This document shows, one piece after another, positions 11,398 to 21,875 of a stretch of DNA of 64,000 nt. Source of the stretch: Volutella citrinella (Eukaryota > Ascomycota > Sordariomycetes > Hypocreales > Nectriaceae); NCBI GenBank assembly GCA_034401135.1, contig JAWZSP010000005.1:682001-746000 (forward strand), written 5' to 3'. Under the pieces are notes generated by a model. It searched no databases and was not told the origin of the DNA. It saw only the letters and a program-made list of their open reading frames with translations. Position numbers and translations under genes: made by a program. Positions within the stretch are counted from its first letter, which is position 1. Every line of letters starts with the position of its first letter.

Positions 11398-11811
11398 ATG
11401 ATGACTCGCCTTCTATACTCTATCGCTGTAGCTGCAGCTTTCTTTTCACACGCAATCGCCTTCACGGTCCGTATGTACGGCTCAGAATTCTGCACTGGCG
11501 CCGCCACCGCTCGCACTATCAAAGTTGAGGATGGCTGCCAAAATCAGGACATTCCCGGAACAATTAAAGCAATCAAGAACGAATGGACCGAAGATGCGGA
11601 CAACAGAGGAATCGTGGCTTTTTACTCAGACCGGAACTGTTGCCATGCAACAAAGATAGCGGCTTACGACTGGGGGGTCAACTGCATGAAGACGCCCGAT
11701 GGAATCAAAAGCTTTAGATTCATCAACGTGGATGATATGGACAAGGGAAAAGAAGGAGAAAATTATTCCTGTGGTGGAGAGGGTTGGGACATCAGTCACC
11801 CTATCGCTTGA
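11398..11811 (+). CDS. Small secreted cysteine-rich protein
   Basis: Single exon of 137 codons. ATG 11398 is followed in frame by a second ATG at 11401, either of which opens a signal peptide (MTRLLYSIAVAAAFFSHAIA, cleavage near residue 21-23). The mature part is about 115 residues with six Cys, including an adjacent pair in DRNCCHATK, giving a compact disulfide-stabilised fold. It ends in GGEGWDISHPIA. I recognise no family. Size, signal peptide, Cys content and lack of paralogues in the window match small secreted effector-like proteins of fungi, but nothing in the sequence identifies a target. Confidence 0.75.
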   Translation: MMTRLLYSIAVAAAFFSHAIAFTVRMYGSEFCTGAATARTIKVEDGCQNQDIPGTIKAIKNEWTEDADNRGIVAFYSDRNCCHATKIAAYDWGVNCMKTPDGIKSFRFINVDDMDKGKEGENYSCGGEGWDISHPIA

Positions 11812-12324
11812 ACAGTGCCTGATAACAATTGAGATCAATCTTTTGACAGATCGGCGAAGAATCAGAGACGCCTGTCTTGGGGTGGCAGTTTACCTGCGAG
11901 ATGGATACCAATCAGGCTTCTTCAGCGTAATATACGGAGTACATGGTATTATTATATGTACTGGCGTGACTTTTTTAGAGGCTCCATGTATAATTGACAA
12001 ATCGGCGCTCAAGGTGAAGCGCTCCTACCAAACCCGAGGTGATCATTCCCATACCCCGTGAAACTCAAACAAGCTGCCAATCGAACACGGAGCTGTTATC
12101 AACTCGGCCACAGCAGAGCACAACCATTGAACCATCTGAAGCCTGGATGATCCTGGTGCAAACGCAGTGCAACGGGAATGGCCATAACGAGTCTCGGGTA
12201 GGGGAGAAAGATCACGTGACCGAGCCAATTCGAATTGGGAATAGCGCCAGATGGACTTGGTCAACGAGCGACAGGCGAACGGTCCACACACAGCAGAATG
12301 AAAAACGAATCCATGGTTCAACAG

Positions 12325-12690
12325 CTTCGCCTTTTCCCTCAACCGTCAGCTGGGCCACGACGGTGGAGAAAAGTAGCCTGCAGGAGATGGTGGAGCAGAT
12401 TCACTGATTGATAAAGACGCACTTTGGGTAACCAGCCACGTTTGGCGCCAGTGGCCGGGACCGGGACGCTACGGGTGCTGCCAACTCCCCAAGTGGCTGT
12501 TGTTAGGCATGTCGGTCGGGATATCTCAGATTAGTAGGGCGCTGGGAACCCGAATACGCAAGACCCCGGCCCTCCAATTTCGACAAGTCGTGAGGCCCTG
12601 GGAGCAATCATGATGAAAGCAACAGATTATGTGACCGCAAAGACCGTAATGCTCCAGGCCATTGACGTGAGCAAGCAATCGGCAACGGAA
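12325..12690 (+). repeat. Diverged dispersed repeat, copy B
   Basis: Same ordered blocks as 4515-4880, in the same orientation, with small insertions. The two copies bracket the stretch containing the three secreted-protein genes. No coding frame is shared between the copies. Confidence 0.6.
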
Positions 12691-14825
12691 ATGCCCGGAA
12701 CCTGCCCCCTCCCTGCCTGGCGTGACGATCTTTATCTGCACAATGAGCGGGTCGGCGATACAGGGTTCGAGTGCGGTCCGGCGAGGAACCCAACTATGGA
12801 ATGCGTTGCTAGTAGGCTGCAGTAGGGCGACGGAACCCGTAGGCCTAGTGGGCATCGCGATGGGGATTCGCGACCTTTGGAGCTGGAGAGGAGTTGCGGG
12901 TAGCTAATGGCATCATGAGCTGATTCCGATCGCGGCTCTGGGCGAGCCCCGGACCCTGCTCCTACGTAATAGCAGCCGGGCGTTTTCTCAAGTGCCGAGT
13001 CGAAATCTATAGATCAAACGATTCAGCCGAAGTGGAATCGGCATCGAGGTTGATAGTATTGCCGTGCTGACGGTTGACGTGTTCCTCCTGGTCGAGACGG
13101 AGGTCGACAGTCTAGGCGAAGCCACAAGACCCTGGCCACTCACCAAGGCCTGGTGCTCGCGTCGACGGAGGGATTACCAGAAACCACCCCAATCTAGTCC
13201 AATGCAATGACAAGATGCATTGCCCCTTGCCTTCAGAGATCGAGGGTGCTCGCTGCTGCTCGTCACTGGATAGCCAACCAACCCCCCAGGCCGTCGGCAG
13301 TCATCAATCTCAGATCATGGTGGATGGTGTGGAGGTTGTACCTCTGTATCCGTATTCGGGCCGGGCACCAGTTCTCACTGGATGTTCCAGAGGGAGCTAT
13401 GGCCCGCCGCCCATGGGAGGCACTGAGACTCCCGGACAGCCTAGTGCGTCATTCACCCGTTGAAACAAATGTCGAGTGTCGCCACTGCAGCCACAGGGCA
13501 GCTCCCTGCAGCATTCCATTGCAGCCGTGGCGTCCCTCGTGGCCCAAGAATGTACAGGTACGCTGCCATAAATTATTCTGCGGCTTTACTGGTTGTCAAT
13601 TTACTCGCGGTGCCTGGCGGACACGAACCCGAGAAATGCTGCCAGTCTTCGGATTCCCTGAATTACCTTTGCCGCGTTGCGGCGTCACGGCGAGGGGTTG
13701 GTCCGACCCGTCAGTCACCACGTGCCGCTGTCTCGAACAACGAATGACGAAGCCCTCACCTCCCCAGGCCTTGGCCAACGACTAGAGAATGCTCTATAAT
13801 AATGGCTTGCCGCAGCCCTCTATAGAAAAAGCGAGACTATTGATGGAAGAACAATCGTTATCTAGGGCCCATTCATTGCATATTCAACTCTGTTGGGCTT
13901 GCCGCCTCGGCCATCTTCACCTTCCATTCTTCGACGCTGCCCGTGCGGCGGACAGCGCACCCGAGCCCCCCTGTAATCCGTGCTGTCGGGGCATCCACCC
14001 ACCACGAGCCCAGGCCTCCCATGCACCAAGGCTCCCTGGGGCAGCCCCAGGCCTCGAAACCCACCCCCTCCGTTTGTTGGCAGCTCCACTGGGCTTGCCG
14101 GGTGCCTCTGCGACCCCCCCCACCTGCAAGGGCCTCCAGGCTGTCCAAGGTCTTGCTCCCGGTGTTGAGATATTACCACGGTTCCCGCCGTACATGGCTC
14201 AATCTAGTGTGTGGGCAGCAATTACAAAAGCGTGGCTCACTGTTGGCTCGGTAGTGACGAAAGCCCGTGGTCTCCCTTTACTCCATCAATCCCGTCTGTG
14301 ACGAGCTTTGGGCCATCGCCGGTGTTATCTGCCCCTCATAGGCCGAAGGCGTCGCTCAGAAGTTGGGCGCAGCCAACAGTGTTTTCGACCGCAACAGCAA
14401 AGCCAAATCCGCCAGCTGCCCTGCGTACCGTTACTGCATTGCGCTACTGCACAGGCACGCTCAGTGGGGCGACTGCATCTGCCATTCACCAAACAGCGGC
14501 CCCAACGTTACAGGGGTACGGTTTTTTTCTCAACTTTTCTTCTGTTGCGCCTGCTGCTTGCCGGAGGCTTCTCACCGCAAACCGGGGGCGGCAAAAGATT
14601 TGGGTTCGCGAGTTTTCGCTGCCTTCGAGGCTGCAGTGCTCGCAACCACCACGAGCCCTCGTGGCCTTGCCCTGGTGGCTGACTACTGCTTCTCCTGAGT
14701 CTTGATCATCAAACGCCAGGCGTGCACTCCCTGCCAGAAGTTACAGTATCGACGGAGCCAGACCGGATCGGGCTGCCAGCGTCGCGCTTGCAAGTGTCCG
14801 CTGCCGTTGGTTTCATTATTCATAA

Positions 14826-14869
14826 AAATCGCCCCCAAAAAGTATCGCCCCCAAAAAGTATCGCCCCCA
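14826..14869 (+). repeat. 16-bp tandem repeat, about 2.7 units
   Basis: Unit ATCGCCCCCAAAAAGT, two full copies and a partial one, followed at 14873 by GGGCGAT, the inverse of the unit's ATCGCCC. About 820 bp before the reductase ATG. It may be a protein-binding array or simple slippage. Confidence 0.6.
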
Positions 14870-15690
14870 GAAGGGCGATCTTTCGTTGGACCTTCCACGG
14901 TGCCTGGAGCTCCACCGCCTCTGTACTTGTTGTGTGGGTGCGACTTTGCGTTGGCTCAAAGTACCCAGGTGGATATTCTTGCCCGTCCCCTCCAAGGCGC
15001 CCAGCTCCAGTTCCTTGCCGAACACCACCTTGAGAGTCCACTAGGTGCCGCCTCCACTAATTATTTGCAACAACCGCAACACCACCAAACGCCAAAAATC
15101 TCCGTCCCTCATTCCGCCCCCCCTTTCTGCCATTCTTCATCCTTACTCACACCATCCTCCCCCTCCAAAACCTCTCCCGCCGCCTCAGCGTCGCCGTGAA
15201 GCTTCCTGCCTCCGGCCCCCACCTCTGGCTTACCTATCCTCCGTTGCGCCTGGACCTCGTGCGGCAATTGGGCGGCGTCCATTACCTCACCACCATCCGG
15301 CCCGTTTCACATTGTTTGCGCGACGCCGTCTCGCTTGTGCCTGCGCTTGTGCTTGTCCCACCATCTGACCTCTGAGCCCCAAGTGCCTCCGCTGTCTAAT
15401 CCAGTCCCTTGTGGTCATCGAGACAACGTAAGTACACGCCTCCAGCTCTCTGCTCCGCCTCGCTGTCCTGCGTCATCACTCGACTGCTCGACTTCCGTGT
15501 TCCGATGTTGCTGCCGCACCCTATCCAACGGCCATGGCCAAAACGGCTTCACGACAGCCTGCCACCATTAATCACCTACGGCCTCGAAACACCAGACTTA
15601 CACGTGCGATTAGGCTCAGACATCTACAACCTACGAGAAGCTCGATGTGGTAGACGACGCCGAGTTACATTCTCCGAGACCGTCCACATC

Positions 15691-18600
15691 ATGGCGCCTT
15701 CCTTCCTCCCGAGCCGTTTCCGCGGCGAGACTGCCAACGTCGCCCAGAACACGACGCCCTCGTGGGCAGCCAAGAGCCTCACCCCGCTCATCCAGTGCTT
15801 CTCCCGCCTTGCCACCTCCCACCCGATCCACACCGTTGTCCTCGTCGCCGTTCTCGCCAGTACTTCATACGTCGGACTGCTTCAAGAGACCTTGTTCGGC
15901 CTGAATGCTGACGCCGCCGCCATTGGCAAGTCCGACTGGTCCTCACTCGTTGAGGGCAGCCGTTCTCTGGTCGCATCCCCTGATACCGATTGGAAGTGGC
16001 AGGGAGTGGAGGACGCAGAGAGCACCAGCTTCGACCACGTCGCCCTCCTGACCCTTGTCTTCCCCGATACTCTGTCGACCGACTCTCCCAGCACTGCGCC
16101 CCGCTCGAACGTGGTACCTACCCCCGAGAACTTGACCGTTACGGTTCTCCCCTCGACCGAGAACTCGTTTACCGCCTACTCGCAAGACAGCATTCTGGCA
16201 TACTCTCTTCCTTTCAGCGAGGCTGCTGGCTTCCTGACCGCCGTCCAGGAGATCCCCAGTGAGGGTGCAGAGGAAACCCTGACCCAGCATGGTCGCGAGA
16301 AGAAGACTTGGATCATGAAGGCCGCCAAGGTCAGCTCCCGCCGCACCTTGAAGCAGTGGGCCAAGAACCGCCTGGCCGAGTTTTTTGACCTCCTCAAGAA
16401 CGCCGAGACTCCTGATATTGTCATCATGTTCCTTGGCTACATGGCCATGCACCTGACTTTTGTCTCGCTCTTCTTCTCCATGCGCCGCATGGGCTCCAAG
16501 TTCTGGCTCGGCATCTGCACTCTCTTCTCCTCTATCTTTGCCTTCCTTTTTGGTCTTGCCGTGACTACTCATCTCGGAGTTCCCATCAGTGTCATTCTTC
16601 TCTCAGAGGGCCTTCCCTTCCTTGTGGTCACCATTGGCTTCGAGAAGCACATCGTCCTTACCCGCGCTGTCATGTCGCATGCCATTGAGCACCGCCGCGC
16701 TCAGATCAAGAATTCCAAGAAGTCAAAGAGCGGAAAGAGCTCTCCCGAGCGACCCGTGGACAACGTGATCCAGTATGCCGTTCAGGCTGCGATCAAGGAC
16801 AAGGGTTTCGAGATTGCCCGTGACTACGCCCTCGAGATCTTTGTCCTCATCCTGGGTGCTGCCTCTGGCGTTCAGGGAGGTCTTCAGCAGTTCTGCTTCC
16901 TCGCCGCTTGGACACTGTTCTTCGACTGCCTGCTCTGCTTCACCTTTTACACTGCCATTCTCAGCATCAAGCTGGAGATCAACCGCATCAAGCGCCACGT
17001 TGACATGCGCATGGCTCTCGAGGATGACGGCGTCAGCAGGCGTGTGGCTGAGAAGGTTGCCAAGAGCGACGAGGATTGGTCAATCCTCAACGGTGGCGCC
17101 AAGGACTCGACTCTCCTCGCTCGCAAGAGCAGCAGCATCCCCAAGTTCAAGGCCCTCATGGTTTCGGGTTTCGTCATTGTCAACATTCTTAACCTCATCT
17201 CGATCCCATTCCGCAGCCCCAACTCGCTCTCCAACATCCGCACCTGGGCCAGCAGTCTCAGCAACATCATCTCCCCCCTCTCCGTGGACCCTTTCAAGGT
17301 CGCCTCCAATGGCCTGGATGTCATTCTAGCCGCTGCCAAGGCCAACAACCGACCTACCCTCGTTACCGTTTTGACCCCCATCAAGTATGAGCTCGAGTAC
17401 CCCTCGGTCCACTATGCTCTGTCATCGGGCCTCAGTAAGAATGGGTCGCTTCTGGAAGATAGCTTTGGTCCGCTCGAGGGCTACGGTGTCGGCGGACGCG
17501 TCGTGGGCGGTCTGCTGAAGAGCCTGGAAGACCCTGTCCTGTCCAAGTGGATTGTTGCCGCCCTGGCTCTCAGCATCGGCCTCAACGGTTACCTGTTCAA
17601 CGTTGCCCGCTGGGGTATCAAGGACCCTAACCTTCCTGAGCACCACATTGACCGAAACGAGCTTGCTCGTGCTGAGCGATTCAACGAGACCGGTTCCGCC
17701 ACCCTCCCGCTTGGCGAGTACGTTCCCCCCACGCCCCAGCGAACAGAGCCCAGCACGCCTGCTCCTACAGACGATGAACAGGATCCCATGCTCCAGATGG
17801 CCCAGCGACGACCCTCTGACGCGCCTAACCGCCCCAACGAAGAGCTCGAGAGGCTGCTCGCCGAGAAGCGAATCACCGAGATGACGGACGAGGAGGTTGT
17901 GTCCCTGTCGATGCGTGGAAAGATTCCTGGCTATGCTCTGGAGAAGACGCTGAGGGATTTCACTCGCGCTGTCAAGATTCGCCGCACCATTATTTCCCGC
18001 ACCAAGGCCACCTCGGATCTCACTCACGGTCTGGATCGATCCAAGCTTCCTTTCGAAAACTACAACTGGGAGCGCGTCTTTGGAGCCTGCTGCGAGAACG
18101 TCGTTGGTTATCTGCCCCTGCCTGTTGGTGTTGCTGGTCCCCTCGTCATCGATGGACAGAGCTACTTCATCCCCATGGCTACCACTGAAGGTGTGTTGGT
18201 CGCCAGTGCCAGCCGAGGCTGCAAGGCCATTAACTCTGGCGGCGGTGCTGTGACGGTCCTGACTGGTGACGGTATGACTCGTGGACCCTGCGTCGGCTTT
18301 GAGACCCTGGAGCGTGCTGGTGCTGCCAAGATCTGGCTGGATTCGGACGAGGGCCAGAACACGATGAAGAAGGCCTTCAACTCGACCAGCCGCTTCGCCC
18401 GGCTGCAAAATCTGAAGACGGCCATCGCCGGCACCAACCTATACATCCGATTCAAGGCGACGACTGGTGATGCCATGGGAATGAACATGATCTCCAAGGG
18501 CGTCGAGCATGCCCTCAGTGTCATGTCCGAGAGCGGCTTCGAGGACATGGCCATCATCTCCGTGTCTGGCAACTTCTGTATCGACAAGAAGCCGGCTGCT

Positions 18601-19313
18601 CTCAACTGGATCGATGGCCGTGGCAAGGGCGTGGTGGCGGAGGCCATCATCCCTGGTGACGTCGTCAAGAGCGTCCTCAAGAGTGACGTCGACTCTCTGG
18701 TCGAGCTTAACATCTCCAAGAACTTGATTGGATCTGCCATGGCTGGTTCCGTCGGTGGTTTCAACGCTCACGCTGCCAACATTGTGGCGGCCGTGTTCCT
18801 TGCCACTGGCCAGGACCCGGCTCAGGTTGTGGAGAGCGCCAACTGTATCACCATCATGAAGAAGTAAGTCTTCTCGTTGCCGGAAATGAATACACCCACA
18901 TGCTAACACATATCAGCTTGAACGGAGCTCTTCAGATCTCGGTGTCCATGCCCTCGCTCGAGGTGGGCACCCTTGGTGGTGGCACCATTCTCGAGCCCCA
19001 GAGCGCCATGCTTGATATGCTCGGCGTCCGAGGATCCCACCCTACCCAGCCCGGCGAGAACGCCCGACGTCTCGCCCGCATCGTTGCTGCTGCCGTCCTC
19101 GCCGGTGAACTATCACTGTGCAGTGCCCTGGCTGCCGGCCACCTGGTCAAGGCCCACATGCAACATAACCGAAGTGCTGCCCCGTCCCGATCCACGACGC
19201 CGGCCCCCACTGGGCCGATGACACCCGTGTCGCTGGCGATGACGAATGCGCAGGAGCGCTCTGCCTCTACTACTTCGCTCAGCGCTGCTGCCATCCAGAG
19301 GTCCAAGAGGTAA
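15691..19313 (+). CDS. HMG1: HMG-CoA reductase (NADPH)
   Basis: Rate-limiting enzyme of the mevalonate and ergosterol pathway: reduces HMG-CoA to mevalonate at the ER membrane. Exons 15691-18863 and 18917-19313 join across a 53 bp intron with a perfect TGCTAACA branch site, giving 1189 aa. ATG 15691 is chosen because the fungal N-terminus [12 protein letters not shown] begins there; the open frame further upstream is 5' leader. A first membrane segment follows HPIH near residue 45. A sterol-sensing domain of several helices begins near residue 240. The catalytic domain starts near 720 with Glu833 (ATTEG), Asp927 (DAMGMNM), Lys966 (DKKPAA) and His1138 (KAHMQHNRS) all present. Ser1144 matches the AMPK/Snf1 phosphosite. 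The C-terminus is a Ser/Thr/Pro-rich tail common in fungal enzymes. No polyketide genes are nearby, so this is the housekeeping enzyme rather than a statin-resistance copy. Confidence 0.98.
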
Positions 19314-19805
19314 TCCGGGGCCGGTGTACGGTGGAAATTAAGACTAGATATACAAGGAAGGAGGCAGAGTCGGTCGACGGGATGTGGAATTCACCCAGGC
19401 CATGGCCCGGGGTTGGGGTGTTTAGCATGGAGTTTTCGCATTTTTGGAGTATTCTGGAAACCCTCGCCAAGCATAAATACAATATTCACTTGCAGTCCAT
19501 CTGACGCCTGGCATTGCTGCGACCTCTCCCGACGCATTGTTGTCGGTTGGCACAGTGGTAGGCCCAAGTAGAGTTAACACTCAATGTACAAGTATGGCGT
19601 ATATAACAGAGTGGATTAATACAAAATCAGGAGTCTCTGAGCTCATAGAGAAAGTGTGGCTACCTTGTGACCTAAGTATATGGGTAGTAAAACAACTTGT
19701 CTAATGACAAACTCACTTCTGCCAAAAGACGGATTAAAAACAGATAATGGGAAAGTCAACACATGGTTGCTTTCCAAATTAACCCTGTTCCTGCTTGAGC
19801 CCCCC
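19314..19805. other. Convergent intergenic region
   Basis: 3' flanks of the reductase and nicotinamidase genes; AT-richer, no further feature seen. Confidence 0.5.
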
Positions 19806-20770
19806 TCACCCCAGTGCGCTTACTTGGCGAACAGGGTCACTGTCCATGGAGATGAGCTTGATGCCCTGGGCCGTCAATTCGCCCTTGCACTCCTCCCACT
19901 TGTCGGGCACGACAGGGCGAGTACCCTCTTCGACGATGTAAGTGCGGAAGCCCTCACCGAGGGCATGCTCAGCGGTGGCCTTGACGCAGTAGTCGCCGGC
20001 GAGGCCAACGACGAAGACGTCGGTAACTCCGGCGTCGCGGAGTGTGGCAGCGAGGCCGCTGTCGACGACGCGGAAGGGGTCGTAAAAGGCCGAGTACATC
20101 TCAAGCCTGTGGTCGGCACCCTTCTCCACCACGGAGCCGATGCGGTGGGCGTCAAGCTCCGGGACGAGCTCGGCGCCGGGGGAGCCCTGGATGCAGTGGA
20201 CGGGCCACAGGGTGGTGTCGTAGGAGCGGGCCGGGTCGTGCGGGTGGGTGATTTTGGTGGACGAGGTGAAGGGTGTGGCTGCCGCGTGGTTTGCCGCGAA
20301 GGAGACGTGGTGTGGCGGGTGCCAGTCCTTGGTGGCGATGCGCAGCGCGAAGGGGAGGGCGAGGAGGGCGTTGACGGCGGGAGCGATGGCGCGGCCGTCG
20401 GGTACGGCAAGGGAGCCGTTCTGGGGAGCGAGTCAGTTTGGTGATGCTTTTGGGGGCGGATTCTTGGTGTTGAGGGGTGGGAGTGGGGTGCGGGGTGGTG
20501 AGCAGGCGGGAATGAGCATAGCATGGGACACGGCAATTCAATCGTCAAGTCATAGCTTTGCATGCATGTGTATAAGGTGGTTCAATGTGTGCGCATATCA
20601 TCTGGAACAGCCAAGCCATGCCAACTAATCACAGCGATCCAGTGCGGATGAGCTGAGGATGGCATGCGATGGGACTGGGTGCTAGAACCTGAACGCACCG
20701 GCGGGCAAAAGTCCTCTTGGAAGTCGATGACCAGCAAGGCCGGGACAAAGGCGTCACTGGGCGATGCCAT
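19806..20770 (-). CDS. PNC1: Nicotinamidase (Pnc1-like)
   Basis: Hydrolyses nicotinamide to nicotinic acid and ammonia in the NAD+ salvage pathway, which also relieves sirtuin inhibition. Exons 20770-20699 and 20420-19806 join in phase 0 across a 278 bp intron (GTGCGT...CCCCAG), long for this window, giving 228 aa, close to yeast Pnc1. The catalytic triad is visible: Asp16 in VIDFQEDF, Lys124 in VEKGAD, Cys169 in GDYCVKATAEH. The metal-binding stretch TKDWHPPHHVSFA and the family block LWPVHCIQG are intact. No targeting signal is seen; cytosolic, nuclear or peroxisomal location is known for relatives. It converges on the reductase gene. Confidence 0.95.
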
Positions 20771-21875
20771 TGCGAGTGGAGGACGTGAACTGGACTGACG
20801 ACGAGGCTGGCGCGTTGGAGATGCACGATGTCTGTAGGGATGACGTGGTGCGCGAGGATGACGATGGCCTGGCTGCTGTGTGCGTGGTGCAGCGGGGGGT
20901 TTTGGCGATCATGGCCTATCAGTCAGTGGCTGTTTGCAGCAGTGATAACGAGGGGCCCGCCACACATGCTTCAGATGGATCGACGGAATTGGCAGTGGAA
21001 CGGTCAATAGATGGAGAAGTGACCCGCTGTCCATTGGAATAATTATTTGTCTAAGGTTTTCCTTGGTCTGGTCAGAGGTTAAGCGCAAATGGTAGGCAGT
21101 GTTGGTTGAAACCTGAGGCCATAGCAACATGATTGCCCCTCTGGTTCAATACAGTACCTTCCATAACTTGGTGTGTGAAACCTTAATTGTCTTCTTTTCT
21201 TACCGCGTCGGAATCTCTTCTTGATTGACTTTCGCAATGACCTGCAGCTCATCAAGGCGTGCGTACCTCGGTCAGATTGAGCTAGGGGCGTTGGTTGGGC
21301 TATCAACCTGTGAGTCAACGGCAACACGCGGTCTCTCCCAGGCGCAACACTAACTTCAAGTAGAACCCACATCGAATCAGCAGCGATCGCACCACAGCTC
21401 CAATCCCTCTTTCCTCCTCAGTCCCAGGTCGGCTAACCCCGCCCAGCAAGTGTGTCAGCGAACCACAACCAACTCCATCCCAGCCCATGCAATAACGGCC
21501 ATTGCTGACCACCTACTCAATTGGCTCGCGTGCCTGGGGCTCCAGGAACTTTTTCCAACAGCCTAATGCGGGCATACGCACAATCATACCGGGGATAATC
21601 AGCACGAGAGAGCAATGGGATTGGTCCCAGGCCCCGGAGGCAGCACTCCGACTCGCCATCGCGCACGCGCAATATGCCAACCCTTGTCGAGTGACGCAGG
21701 CCTTTGGCGGATTGGACGATGCCGTCAGCAAACGCATTTCGCAATGCTTTACAAATGCACCGCCGGCTCCCGTTGGAAGCAGATCAGTTCCTACGATTTG
21801 CTGCTCACGACTCTATCAACTTGAGGCATTGTCACAAATTCCAGAGATAGCTTGTCGCTAGAGCCGCACCTATAC
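20771..21875. other. Intergenic, divergent 5' flanks
   Basis: 1.1 kb between divergent nicotinamidase and ABC transporter genes. No supported gene; presumably both promoters. Confidence 0.5.

Larger units (their letters stand above)
11812..15690. other. Gene-poor region and long 5' flank of HMG-CoA reductase
   Basis: 3.9 kb with no supported gene. It holds copy B of the diverged repeat (about 12325-12690), Pro-coding C-rich tracts around 13950-14150, and a short 16-bp tandem repeat (14826-14869). The stretch from about 15060 is pyrimidine-rich, as in fungal promoters. A GTAAGT at 15427 could be the donor of a 5' UTR intron of the reductase gene. Confidence 0.5.

Noticed and set aside
12755..12780. 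tRNA B-box-like GGGTTCGAG
   Set aside because: No A box, acceptor stem or cloverleaf could be formed around it. I saw no convincing tRNA, rRNA or CRISPR array anywhere in the window.
15409..15690. Upstream in-frame ATG for HMG-CoA reductase
   Set aside because: The added 94 residues do not resemble fungal reductases, whose N-terminus begins MAPSFLPxRFRG at 15691. The region also contains a likely 5' UTR splice donor.
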